Assembly (NCBI RefSeq): GCF_027595985.1
Contig: NC_073304.1
Span: 46,789,137-46,853,136 of the forward strand
DNA: 64,000 nt
Reading direction: 5' to 3'
Origin: Sorex araneus
Lineage: Eukaryota; Chordata; Mammalia; Eulipotyphla; Soricidae
Each line of letters opens with the position of its first letter. Within the stretch, counting starts at the first letter, position 1. Under the pieces are notes generated by a model. It did not search any database and had not been told where the DNA came from. It was given only the letters and a program-made list of their open reading frames with translations. Shown piece by piece: positions 23,069 through 33,470 of the stretch. A program made the translations under genes and the position numbers.

Positions 23069-25179
23069 CACTTGTGTCACTTGTCATCCCGTTTTTTGTC
23101 AATTTGTTTGAGCAGGTGCCAGTAACGTCTCCATTCGTCCCTGTCACGTGCTAGTGTAGTCCAATGGCGTCTGCTCACTCCAGGAACACAAAGAGCCTCA
23201 AACCATTCATTCAGGGTCTTGACAAAGAAGTCTGACCATCTCGTTGGTGGGTGGCCTTTTGACATTCCATCAAATCCAGTCGATAACAGCTCTAGTTCAG
23301 CGGTCATCTCTAAATCGCATTAGGGGTCCAGCCCATCTGATTTTCGATGCCTTGGCAAATGAGACAGCATCCCTGATTCTTGATCATCGATGGAGGTCAG
23401 AACTCCGGATTCCCTCTCTCACTTGAGTGAAATGTGGTACTCCAAGCATAGCTCTTTGGGATACCCGAATAGCGTTCTCATCCTGTTTTCATAGGGTCCA
23501 GGTCTCTGAGGCATATGTTAGTGCAGGAAGAATGGTGGAGTCGAAAAGATGTGCCCAGAGCCAGAGGTTCTTCATTCTCTTAACAAGTTCTTTGACACTC
23601 TTGAAGGCGTTCCATGCTGCTCTCTTCCTTCTGCACAGTTCAGGTGCCAGTTTGTTTGTCATGTTGAGTTCTCGACCTAAGTACACATAATTGCTGTAGA
23701 CGAAGATGTTCATTCCGTTGAGGGCAAATGGAACATCAGGAACTAGTGTGTTTCTCATGAAAATTGTCTTGGTGAGATTCAGCTGCAGTCGACCTTTCCA
23801 CACTCACAGTAGAAGTCAGCCAGCTTTCGTGCCACTTGGCTGATATTTGGTGTTATGAGAACTATGTCATCAGAGAAGTGGAGGTGTTGTAGTTGCCAAC
23901 CGTCTATCTTTACTCCCATTCCTTCCCATTCTAATTGTCGCATGATGTTCTCGAGGGTGGCACTGAAGAGTTTCAGTGAAATGGTGTCGCCCTGCTGAAC
24001 CCCTCTCTACTTCGATGATCACATCTTTGTAGAATGGTGAGATCTTGGTCGTAAATCCATAGTACAGCTCATGGAAGATCCTGATGTATTGAGTTTGAAA
24101 ACCCTATTTGCCTAGGGCTTCGATGACCGTTTCAATATCAACAGAATCAAAGACCTTCTTTAAATCGATGAACATTAGACAGAGCGGCATCTTGAACTCT
24201 GGCGAAACCTCAATGAGCTTGGTTACCGTGTGAATATGGTTGATCATGCTGAATCCTTTTCGGAACCCAGCTTGCTTGCATGGTTGTTCTTCATCTAGTG
24301 TTCTGCCAATCTTATTCAGGATGACTCAAGTGAATATCTTGTAGACGACGGACAATAGGCAGATCGGGCGATAGTTGCCAATGTTGTGGATGTCTCCCTT
24401 CTTGTACAACAGGAGGGTCCTGCTGGTTTTCCATTGGGACAGAACCTTGCATTCAAACAGGTAGCATGTGAAGAGCCTAGCCAGTATATTGACAAATATT
24501 GGCGGCAGATTCTTCAGGTGTTTGGGTCTGACCTTGTCTGGACCAGGTGTTGTATGCTTCTTTACCAAAAAAAAAAAAAATGGCATGGCAAATTTTGAAA
24601 AGGAGAACGCTGGGAATGACATATCCATCCTGTGGAATTTGGTATGTGGGCAGGTGGATGTGGTTATCAAAGAGATCTGAGTAGAAGTCATGGATAACCT
24701 TTTCCACTGCCCTTCTGAAAGATGTGATAGATCCATCAGGACGTAGGAGGGCAGTCATCTTGATCTTGTAGTTGGTGAAGGACAGGTGAGTGTTGCGAAT
24801 ACTTTTCCCTGCTTTTGCCGCATCGGCCAACACTGCTGCTCTTCTCTCTTTGAGGTCTTCCTTTATCACTTCTCTACACAGCTTTTCAAGCTTGGATGTT
24901 AGCTTGTGGTTGCCTAAGGCTCATGCCAAACCACGTTGGTGAATGAGCTCGAGAGTTTCGAAGCTCTTGTTTATGACTTTCCCACTCTTGGCATTTTTCG
25001 CGCAATCATGGAGGTGCTGAACCAGTCGATCATATTCTTCGTCGATGTTGTCAACGATGGCACCTTCCCATATTGCTGCAGTAGTGCCAAAGAGCTCCCA
25101 GTTGGTGGTCGTTCTGGGAGTTCTCTTCTTAAACTTTGCAGACCTTTCTCCCTGCTCTGTGAAGTAGAATTTCATGTTG
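23069..25179 (-). mobile_element. RTE-clade LINE, 5'-truncated
   Basis: A 2.1-kb element on the minus strand between 9-bp direct repeats aatacattt (23060-23068 and 25180-25188). It covers the region between endonuclease and RT, the RT domain and the C-terminus of RTE ORF2. The stop codon lies at 23077-23079, only about 8 nt from the element end, so there is effectively no 3' UTR. The tail is a short gacaagtgacacaagtg tandem instead of poly(A). The last 60 bp are shared with SINE-B and C elements. Full RTE elements are usually about 3.2 kb, so roughly the 5' third is missing. Confidence 0.88.
23077..25175 (-). pseudogene. RTE ORF2 (reverse transcriptase), frameshifted
   Basis: Reading 5' to 3' on the minus strand, pieces appear in several frames. 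25175-24921 is the linker after the endonuclease. About 24736-24326 holds RT motifs with TPGPDKVRPKHLK and YKKGD...IGNYRPICLL. About 23990-23810 contains HFSDDIVLITPNISQ, where the catalytic box reads F-S-D-D instead of F-A-D-D. 23803-23489 contains VYLGRELN and LPALTYASETW. 23307-23077 is the C-terminus with PPTRWSDFF and [11 protein letters not shown]. Frameshifts, including one at a 13-nt A run near 24569-24581, make it non-functional. Sequence style is RTE, not BovB-like as far as I can judge from memory. Confidence 0.88.
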
Positions 25180-25199
25180 AATACATTTGTTCTTTTTAA

Positions 25200-25740
25200 A
25201 TTTTAGTTTTCTGAATAGGTAATACATTCTGTTAGATAAAAAATTTAATGTATAAAAAGTTATTAGTGAAATGATCCCTCTATCCTGAAGGATGAAAGAT
25301 GAAGATGAAGATGAAGCCTAGTTTCTACACTTTATATGTAAGCACTCTTTTTAGTATTGTATATACACTTAGTTTTGGAACTTTTAATGCATATACTAGC
25401 AGATTTTAAATATACACTAGTGCTTCCTCCTTGTCCACATTTCATAATTTGATGTCTAGTTCTTTGATACAGCTACATAATATTTCAGAATGTGCGTGTT
25501 AAAAATGATTTGTGGTGCTAAGAATAGAACTGAAGAAAAAATAGGCTACACCCAAGCCTATATAAAAACCTTCACTGATAGACATTTGACTAGCTTCTAG
25601 CCATTTCTGTAAATAATGCTTTTGATAGTGTATATTTTTCTTTATATGATGCTATATGATCAATGTATGACTTTTTAAATATTTGATATACAGTTTATTT
25701 TTTAAAACCTTTTATCTGTGAACTAGCCAATGCATGACAT
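25200..25740 (-). mobile_element. Ancient LINE-1 remnant
   Basis: Decayed reverse-oriented L1 text (tacagctacataatatttca; gatagacatttgactagctt; gtaaataatgcttttgatag), resembling the 'cagctgcatagtattccattgta...' region of L1 ORF2 ends. Confidence 0.5.
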
Positions 25741-25984
25741 TTGCTAGAGAATAAATTAAGATTCAACCATAGATCAAGGTCTGAAAAAGTTACTTAACTT
25801 TATGAGTTCATTTCTGGGCACTGGTCCATAAGAGTGTTGGAGAGTACAGCAAAGTATGAGTTCATTTGTGTGGAGCAGGGAGCATATGTGTAAACTTCAG
25901 AGTTTTTTTCCAACATCATTTGGACAAGGCAGCATTCCCTTTGGGGAAAAGGCTCAATATTTTGACATGTTTAATCATTAATTT

Positions 25985-26145
25985 TTTTTGGTTGTCATTT
26001 GGGGGCCACATCTGGAAGTGCTCAGAGGGTTGCGTTAGGTCCAGTGCTCAGAGGCCTTTTCCAGCCATGTTTAGGGGAGCATGCAGTGATGAACATCTAA
26101 CTCGAGATTGATGTATGCAAAGAAGGCACTGCCACCCATTAAGCC
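25985..26145 (-). mobile_element. SINE-A, strongly diverged
   Basis: Reverse text gggggccacatctggaagtg and tgctcagaggccttttccag can be matched; the head is unclear. Confidence 0.5.
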
Positions 26146-26679
26146 ATAACCATGGGTAGGATTTTGATGTAATTTAGAATGCCAATGCATAGTTTTCTGC
26201 AGAGGTTTACAAAAAGGAGACCTCGGTACATCAATCTGCAAACAGAGTGCCAGGATCTATTCTGGAAAGTACAAAAAAAAAGATTCTTGTGAAATGCTGC
26301 ATGTCTATTGGGCACCTTCCTACTCCTGTAGTCACCAGGAGTCCATTTGGTCAAATGAGAATTGCCTCCATTTTTCCCTCCTGTGCATCTGGTTGGCAGA
26401 GTCACCTAGAGAGAAACGCCCATGAGAAGAGCACGTGTGCATCTATTGGTGGGTTGAAGAGTCTGAATCAAATATCATTAGAACTAACTACAGGTCCACA
26501 AGAGCTCATTGTCCCCAAATGGTAGAGGAGAGGGAGAGCATCTCCACCCCTGCCTGGGCTTCAATGCCAGAAGTGTGAGTAAAGATGTGGTAAATAGACA
26601 CAATGGAATACTACTCAGCTCTATGAGAAGTTGAAATTTTTGTTTTGCTTTTGAAAATTTTGTTTTGAAATTTTGTTTT
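26146..26679. other. No gene seen
   Basis: About 26570-26630 (gtaaatagacacaatggaat, actactcagctctatgagaa) resembles the L1 ORF2 3' end in + orientation; otherwise no features. Confidence 0.4.
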
Positions 26680-26825
26680 GTTTTATTTTTGTCCATATCC
26701 AGCATTATCCAAGAGCTACTCCTGGCTAGTTGTTTGGAGAGTGGGGCTAGGAGTCCCTTCTGGTCCCCCTTCTAGGGGGACCAGGTGCACTGAAGAGGAT
26801 CTAAGCTAAATCTTCTGCATGCAAA
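26680..26825 (-). mobile_element. SINE-A, strongly diverged
   Basis: Reverse text atccaagagctactcctggc and ttctagggggaccaggtgca; incomplete. Confidence 0.5.
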
Positions 26826-27304
26826 TATGGAAAACAAAACCCAAAGAGTGGGCATGAGACAAAACCCATGAAGTCAAACACATCTTTCTTCAGGAAGGCT
26901 AGGCCATCTGTGGACACAGCTAAGCCTCAGCCGAGGTGTGCTAATTTTATTTAAAGCAGGGAGAGGATCTATCTCCATCATCTCTTTACACACCACTTTT
27001 CAGTGTGACACTTTTCTTCCAATTTAGGAACGTAAATTAAAAGACAAACATGAAGACAAAAATAGAGGTCTAAAACAGAGGAAACAATTGCTAATGAATG
27101 TGAGCTGAAAACCCTTTGGGGAGTAATTTTAACAAATGTTGACTTCATGTCGAACTGTAGCATCTCCTTTTCAAGTTGTTAGTAATGGTACTATATCTAT
27201 TTGATAGATTTATGGAACTCTCACTGAGTAACTCCTCCCTTCCCACCAGTGTTCACTTTGGAAATCCTAAATTGGATGAACTACTCCTTCACTTTTCTAA
27301 CATT
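26826..27304. other. No feature recognised
   Basis: Unique-looking sequence without ORFs of note. Confidence 0.45.
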
Positions 27305-27316
27305 TACTAGATAAGA

Positions 27317-27566
27317 GGGACGGGAGCAATAGCACAGCGGATTGGGTGTTTGCCTTGCATGCGACCAACCCGGGTTCGATTCCTCTGCCCCGCTCAGAGA
27401 GCCCAGAAAGCTACCGAGAGTATCCCGCCTACATGGTAGAGCCTGGAAAGCTACCCCTGGCGTATTTAATATGCCATAAACAGTAACAACAAGTCTCACA
27501 ATGGAGACATTACTGGTGCCTGTTTGAGCAAATCAATGAACAGTGGGATGACAGTGCTACAGTGCT
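27317..27566 (+). mobile_element. SINE-B, full length
   Basis: Head gggagcaatagcacagcgg, B box ggttcgattcc, body, and tail gatgacagtgctacagtgc. Imperfect target-site duplication tactagataaga (27305-27316) against tactaggtaaga (27567-27578). Confidence 0.88.
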
Positions 27567-27587
27567 ACTAGGTAAGAATCTTTCATT

Positions 27588-27750
27588 AAGGGATAGAGAA
27601 ATAGTACAGCAGGTAGGGTATATGCCTTACACACAACTTACCAGGTTTTAATCCCCTGCACCCCATATAGTCCCCTGAGCCCAGAGTTATTCCTGAGCTC
27701 AGAACCAGGAGTAACCTGAGCATTGCTTGGTGTGACCCCCACAGAAGAAT
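27588..27750 (+). mobile_element. SINE-A
   Basis: Head agagaaatagtacagcaggt, accccatatagtcccctgag, and gcattgcttggtgtgacccc; inserted just after the SINE-B. Confidence 0.8.
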
Positions 27751-28214
27751 TTTAAACTAGATTGCAATTTTCAGGGAGCAATGCAGGCTCAGTTCCAGCC
27801 ATGTGGTAATACAACAGCAAACAATATGGACAGTCACATTTCTACATTAAAGGATAAAAAGGAACATGAATGGATATTTAGTTGCTATTGCAAAAGAGTA
27901 AGTAGTCCTGATCTGGCCTTTCTCTCTCTCCCGCCTTACCTCCCTCCCCTCTCTCATCAGCTCCTACTCACTCCAGTGAAGCCTCAGAGCAAAACACCAA
28001 GATTCTGCTTCATTCAAGACCTCTGCATGTACAATTTTCACATATATGAAATACCCTTCACCAATATCTCTACGACTTTATTTTATGTTATTTAACTCTT
28101 GACATAAAGACTGTACACACAGCCTTCCAATAGCAAATCTATCCAAAATTATACCTCTTCACCTCACACTTTCTCTTCCCTTTCCTGATCTCATTTTCTT
28201 TTCATTTCTTGTTT
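27751..28214. other. No gene seen
   Basis: Unique-looking. The 104-codon ORF at 27781-28095 shows no recognisable domain. Confidence 0.45.
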
Positions 28215-28430
28215 TTTTTTCTGGAGGGTTTGGGGAGATGGAGGCAGAGGGGACAAGGGGGGAGTAGAGATTGGGACCAAATCTGGTGGTGTTCAGGGAC
28301 TATGCCTGGTACTGTGACCAAGAGTGACCCTAGACGGTGCTTGGGGGCTCTAGGCAGTTCCAGGGATTGAACCAGGGTCAGCTGCAGGCAAGACAAGAGC
28401 TTCATTTCCTGTACTATCTCACCAGCACTC
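28215..28430 (-). mobile_element. SINE-A, diverged with extra G-rich sequence
   Basis: Reverse text ctggtggtgttcagggacta, cagggattgaaccagggtca, and tgtactatctcaccagcact. G-rich sequence precedes it near 28225-28275. Confidence 0.65.
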
Positions 28431-28484
28431 CGTTTAACTGTTAATACTATCTAGCATTCCACATGACCCATTTTTCTCTCTGCT

Positions 28485-28610
28485 ATACCCCTAAAATATA
28501 AGCTCCACGAGGCAAGGATTTTAATTTGTTCTGTTACCATATTGTCTCCATGTTTAGACTGAAATCTGGAAAACAGTGAGCATTCAATAACTATGTATTG
28601 CAAAACTGAA
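28485..28610 (+). mobile_element. L2-type LINE 3' end
   Basis: ataagctccacgaggcaagg followed by ttttaatttgttctgttacc and gtgagcattcaataactatg matches the common ancient L2 3' end pattern in forward orientation. Confidence 0.6.
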
Positions 28611-29258
28611 TGTAGGGCCAGTATCTGCATGGTCTCTTTGAAACACGGTGTTCTATGATTGACAATGTTCCTTCTTAGAGTCTAATTTCTCTACCAACAC
28701 CCCTGCCTAAAATAGTTTTTTCTTTTTTTAAAATTATTGTACAACATAGAATTGCATATTGATAGGTTAAAAAAAATACTTGATTTATTGTTCCCTTTCC
28801 TTCAGCCAAGCTTACCTCTCTTCCTTGAAGGAAATTACGGTAGCCAGACAAAAATCATTTATTATAAAACCATGCCTTCTTCTTTGTTCACCCCTCAGCT
28901 TTTCTAAATGGATATTTTGCTGATTTATTGCACTCCTTTTCAGGCTATTGCTGCAAGGTAATGATTTTCAAGGTCATCCCTTTCATCCTTTACTCAGAAA
29001 GGCATGAAGTTGGCCTTTTTCCAGATTGCAGGAATGTATTAGTCTTTGGGAGCTGCCGTTGGCCAAGTAGCACCACCGTGACCGTAACTAACTCACAGTA
29101 TCTCCCAGGGGGCTAAACAGCAGGACCTTTGGATTGAAATATATTGGTAGTGTTCACAGTGAGTTCAAAACTGTTCACTGAGTGTCTGCTGCATGCACAG
29201 TTTATGCTAGTGCTTCTCTTCCTGGAGCTTTGTGTCCTGCTTCCTCATTAGCCAATGT
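28611..29258. other. No gene seen
   Basis: Unique-looking. A faint L2-like patch lies at about 29160-29230 (cactgagtgtctgctgcatg). Confidence 0.4.
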
Positions 29259-29270
29259 GAAATCAGTCTA

Positions 29271-29449
29271 CGAGGGGCTGGAGTGATAGCACAGCGAGAA
29301 AGACATTTACTTTGCACGTGGCCTACTCAGGTTCAATTCCCAGCACCCCATATGGTCCCCCAAGGATTGCCGGGAGTAATTCCTGAGTGCATAAGCCAGG
29401 AGTAACTCCTGAGCTCTCTGGATGTGACCCAAAAAGCAAAACAAAGAAA
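29271..29449 (+). mobile_element. SINE-A, full length
   Basis: Head ggggctggagtgatagcaca through gatgtgacccaaaaagcaaa. Target-site duplication gaaatcagtcta (29259-29270) against gaaatcagtgta (29450-29461). Confidence 0.9.
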
Positions 29450-29461
29450 GAAATCAGTGTA

Positions 29462-29848
29462 GGAGCACCATGCACTGAGCAGGCAAAGACTCTGGCAGCT
29501 AACACAAGCTCTTATGGAATTTATAGGCATGTCTCCAGCAGGGACCCCAATTTCAATGTCCTGCTTCAGATGATTGCATATTTCCCGGTTAATATCAATG
29601 CCATGTGACAATATCTCTTACTCATTCACAGAACACATATTTGCTAACTCCTACTACTCTGCAGTAAGCATTGTGATCACTGAGACAAAGTGGTTCACAG
29701 GAGGGCCTATTTAATTACTTTATTGCATGTAACTATAAGTATGTTTAAACACTAGAGAGAGAGAGCACAATTAGAGGGGTGTAAGTGGTAAGGGGAGGGA
29801 GAGACAAAGAGAGGGAATATAAAAATATATATGTGTGTATATATATAT
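29462..29848. other. No gene; ancient L2-like patch
   Basis: About 29620-29700 (cagaacacatatttgctaac and following text) looks like an old L2 fragment. An (AT)/(GT) simple repeat lies at 29820-29852. Confidence 0.4.
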
Positions 29849-29860
29849 ATATTACAATAT

Positions 29861-30108
29861 GGATGGAGTGATAGCACAGCAGGTAGGGCATTTCCTTTGT
29901 GCGCGGCTGACCCGGGTTTGATTCCTCTGCTCCTCTCTGAGAGCCCAACAAGCTACCAAGAGTATCTCGCCTACACGGCAGAGCCTGGCAAGCTACCCAT
30001 GGCATATTCGATATGCCAAAAACAGTAACAAGTCTCACAATGGAGAGTTTACTGGTGCCCGCTTGAGCAAATTGATGAGCAATGGGATGACAGTGACAGT
30101 GACAGTGC
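29861..30108 (+). mobile_element. SINE-B, full length
   Basis: Head ggatggagtgatagcacagc, body, and tail gatgacagtgacagtgacagt. Target-site duplication atattacaatat (29849-29860) against atattacagtac (30109-30120), allowing mismatches. Confidence 0.88.
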
Positions 30109-30261
30109 ATATTACAGTACATAATATAAATATATATAACAAATGCTTAGTTTCAGTCTCTCTTCTTTAACCTTCAAATCTGCATATGCAAAATCTTCTT
30201 TCTAAAGTGTTTTTATTGATTTACATTAGTTTAAATTAATATAGCTTCTGTGGGCTAATTT

Positions 30262-30440
30262 ATTTTTTTAAGGCAGGGGAATAGGCCCCACACCCAACAG
30301 TGCTCAAAGGCTATTTCTGGCTCCATTCTCAGGAGTGATCCCTTGCAGTTTTAGGGGACAGTATGTAGTGCCAGGGATTTGAACCAGCCTGGGCAGGATG
30401 CAAGGCAAGCACCTTACCTCCTGTATTATCTCTTCGGCAA
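30262..30440 (-). mobile_element. SINE-A, diverged
   Basis: Reverse text ccacacccaacagtgctcaa, ccattctcaggagtgatccc, and tgtattatctcttcggcaac. Confidence 0.7.
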
Positions 30441-30542
30441 CTATTTTCAGGGAACACTTTAACACCTTTAAATATGTGCATAGGATTCTCTACATGTACT
30501 ACCCAAGTTCCAGTCCACCCCACCACCAAAAGATTCCACTTT

Positions 30543-30780
30543 TAGGCCTAGGAAATGCTGCAGCAATTAGGTCACAAGTCGAGCATGCATCTGACCTACA
30601 CTAGAGGCCCTCGCACCTGGTGGCTCTGGTAATTCATGGGACCACAAGATCTAGGCAGCAGTGATGGGCATTTGCATTGAACCCACATGCCTAATTGGCC
30701 AAGAATCACAGTGAGGCCCACAGGCCTCCTGAGCATCACTGAAGAGATTTCCCCAACCCAAAAGAAGAGAAAAGAAAGAG
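30543..30780 (+). mobile_element. SINE-A-like remnant
   Basis: Weak match: aaatgctgcagcaattaggt near the start and cctcctgagcatcactgaag, then aacccaaaagaag, near the end. Middle not alignable by eye. Confidence 0.4.
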
Positions 30781-30922
30781 TGGCTTCACTACCCATTCTT
30801 CCCACCTACCGCTTTTGCCTTCAGTGACCACTACAGATTTCACCAAGTCTAGGAGTTAGTTTTATTGTTTCTGCCAATTCATTTGCTCTTACTATTTATA
30901 GTCTATAGATGAATAAACTCAC

Positions 30923-30923
30923 C

Positions 30924-30961
<38 letters not shown>

Positions 30962-31202
30962 CGTTGATCATCGAATTTTTCGAGTGGTCTCAGTAACGTC
31001 TCCATTCGTCCAAGCCCTGAGATTTTAGAAGCCTCTCTCTACTCCAACGATGCCGTACTGAAGGCTCTTTCAGGGTCAGAGGAATGAGACCCAGCTTGTT
31101 ACTGGTTTTAGCATATTAATACACCATGGGGACCTTGCCAGGCTCTCCCAGGTGGGCAGGAAACTCCCAGTAGATTGCCAGGTTCTCCCAGAGGGAGTAG
31201 TC
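30923..31202 (-). mobile_element. C element, 5'-truncated, (GAT)n tail
   Basis: On the minus strand: gggagtttcctgcccacctg, ggtgtattaatatgctaaaa, ctctgaccctgaaagagcct, ggacgaatggagacgttact, then about 12 GAT units (30923-30960 on the + strand). The internal segment absent from SINE-B is present, placing it with the C elements. A SINE-B abuts its truncated 5' end. Confidence 0.82.
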
Positions 31203-31210
31203 TATAAGAT

Positions 31211-31464
31211 CACTGTCATTGTCACTGTCATCCTGTTGCTCATCAATTTGTTCGAGCGGGCATCAGTAGCGTCTCTCACTGAGAGACTTATTGTTACTGT
31301 TTTTGGCATGTCCAATACACACAGGTAGCTTGCCAGGCTCTGCCGTGTGGGTTCCATACTCTCGGTAGCTTGCCAGGCTCTCTGAGAGGGACGGAGGAAT
31401 CGAACTCGGGTCAGCCGCGTGAAAAGCGAAAGCCCAACCGCTGTGCTATCGCTCCAGCCCAGGA
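31211..31464 (-). mobile_element. SINE-B, full length
   Basis: Minus-strand tRNA head gctggagcgatagcacagcg through the RTE-like end and gacagtgacaatgacagtga. Probable target-site duplication tataagat at 31203-31210 and 31465-31472. Confidence 0.88.
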
Positions 31465-31558
31465 TATAAGATATATAAAAGATATATATGAGGTATATAA
31501 AAGATATATATGAGATATATAAAAGATATATATAAGATATATAAGATATTTATATATA
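31465..31558. repeat. 22-bp AT-rich minisatellite
   Basis: About 3.5 copies of a unit like gatatataaaagatatatat plus two bases, immediately beside the SINE-B. Confidence 0.85.
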
Positions 31559-31684
31559 AAATCACCAACTAATTGTGTTTTACTTCCTGAGTATTTCACT
31601 TAGCACAATCACCTGAAATTCTGTCTATTTTCTACCAAATGGGCAATGCCTTCTTAAAACATCTCCACTAACTCTCATTCATTT

Positions 31685-32842
31685 TGGTGGGAATGCCAAC
31701 TGGTTAGTCTTTTTTGGAAATCAATAAGGCATTCCTTAAAAAACTAGAAATTGAACTCCCATATGACCCAGCAATACCACTGGGAGTATATACCAGAGGT
31801 ACAAAATCACATAGCAAAAATGACATCTGCATGTTCATTGCAGATATTCATTGCAGCAGCACTCTTCACAATAGTCAGAAACTGGAAACAATCCAAGTGC
31901 CCAACAACAGGTGACTGGTTAAAGAAACTATGGTGCATCTACACTGTGGAATACTATGCAGCTGTTAGGGAAAATGTAGTCATGAAATTCACATATAAGT
32001 GGATGGACATGGAGAGTATCATGCTGAGTGAAATGAGTCAGAAGGAGAGAGACATACATGGAATGATTACACTCATTTGCAGATATTTAAAAAAACATAA
32101 TATGAGACTAATAATTCACAGCCACATGACCTCTTATAGCCTAGCTCTCCCTCTCAGAAAATCTGGCAAGCTACTGAGAGTTTCCTGCCCACACAGGAGA
32201 ACCTGGCAAGCTCCCCGTGATGTACTCATATGCCAAAAAACAGTAACAACGATGGGTTTCATTCCCCTGACCCTGAAAGAGCCTCCAATGCGGCACCTTT
32301 AGGAAGGATGAGTAAAGAGAGGCTGCTAAAATCTCAGGGCTAGGATGAATGGAGATGTTACTGGGCCCGCTTGAGCAAATTGATGATCAACAGGATGACA
32401 GTGATACAGTGATATGAGACTAATACCCAAGGACAGTCGAAACAAGAACCAAGAAGATTGGTCCACTGTTGGAAGCCTTCCTCAAGTGCTCAAGGAAAAG
32501 GCAGTTGGGATAGAGAAGGGACCACTATAACAATGATAGTTGGAAGTGATTGCTCTAATGGGAGATGCATGCTGAAAGTGTGTAGAGGACCAAACATAAT
32601 AAACTCCCAGTATATGTATTGCAAACCATAATGTCCAAAATTAGAGAGAGAAAGAAGAATAGTGCCTGTCATAGAGACAGACTGGGGATGGAGGCTGTTA
32701 AGAGGGATACTGGGGACGGAAGTAGTGGAAAACGTACACTGCTGGAGGAATGGCTTTTGGAATATTGTTTGACTGAAACTTGATTGTAACCAGCTTTGTA
32801 TCTATGTATCTCATGGTGATTCAATAAAAAAATAAATAAAAA
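31685..32842 (+). mobile_element. LINE-1 3' end, + strand, interrupted
   Basis: Begins gggaatgccaactggttagt and decodes to the ORF2 C-terminus (MTQQYH, WYIYT-like [23 protein letters not shown]) before the 3' UTR. It ends with gtgattcaataaaaaaataa. A C element splits it at 32114-32411. It carries frameshifts and is older than the L1 at 15361. Confidence 0.88.
32114..32411 (+). mobile_element. C element, 5'-truncated, nested in L1
   Basis: Flanked by a perfect 14-bp target-site duplication, atatgagactaata (32100-32113 and 32412-32425). Contains ccctgaccctgaaagagcct, gatgaatggagatgttactg, ttgagcaaattgatgatcaa, and tail gatgacagtgatacagtg. Confidence 0.88.
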
Positions 32843-33000
32843 TGGTGTGTTAGGGAAATTAGGAACATTAGTGAGAGGAAATTGACACAGGAGGTTAGAT
32901 TAGCATGGTAATATTCTATGTTTAAAATTCAACTATAAATGACTTTGTAAATCATTGTGCCTTAATAAAAAATTTTAAAACATAAAGATAGAAAAGGTAA
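32843..33000 (+). mobile_element. Possible second L1 3' tail
   Basis: aatgactttgtaaatcattg then gccttaataaaaaatttta resembles the L1 3' terminus just upstream, suggesting an adjacent older copy. Confidence 0.4.
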
Positions 33001-33393
33001 AAAATCCCCACTAAAGATGTTTCAAAGGTAACACAGACTCAATATGTCAAAATTAAACTACTTGTCTTGCTCTTGAAGACTGGGCTTACTTTACTGTATC
33101 TGTGAGTGGTGACTCCCACTCATTGAGTTATGCAAGCTCCAAACTAAGGGGTTATTTAGACACTTTCACCTCTCTCATACTCCACAACCTATCTATCACC
33201 ATGTTCTGACAAGTCTGCTTCTTAAATGCCATTCAAATCTGCCCTCTTCTCTTCTTCTGCCTTCATTCCAACCATGCAGAGATCATAAATCCTCTGTCTC
33301 TGACTTCTGCAGGTCTCCGCTTATCCATTTTGATTTTATACAATCTGTTCTCTCCAGATCAGCCAAAAAAGATCATTTAAGATGCAAAGTTTG
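33001..33393. other. No gene; old-repeat-like text
   Basis: About 33180-33370 (cttcttaaatgccattcaaa, agatcataaatcctctgtct) has the flavour of an ancient L1M-type 3' region but cannot be assigned firmly. Confidence 0.35.
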
Positions 33394-33470
33394 GGGCCAG
33401 AGCGATAGTACAGTGGATTTGCCCAGCACCAGCACATGCTTAAACCTGGTTCGATCCCTATTATATAACA
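33394..33470 (+). mobile_element. SINE-A head fragment
   Basis: ggggccagagcgatagtaca followed by ctggttcgatccctattata; the 3' half is missing. Confidence 0.7.

Noticed and set aside
30923..30960. CRISPR-like or satellite array
   Set aside because: A simple (ATC)n tail of a C element; no spacers.
31751..32302. 183-codon ORF resembling a gene
   Set aside because: It is the C-terminus of L1 ORF2 read into an inserted C element.
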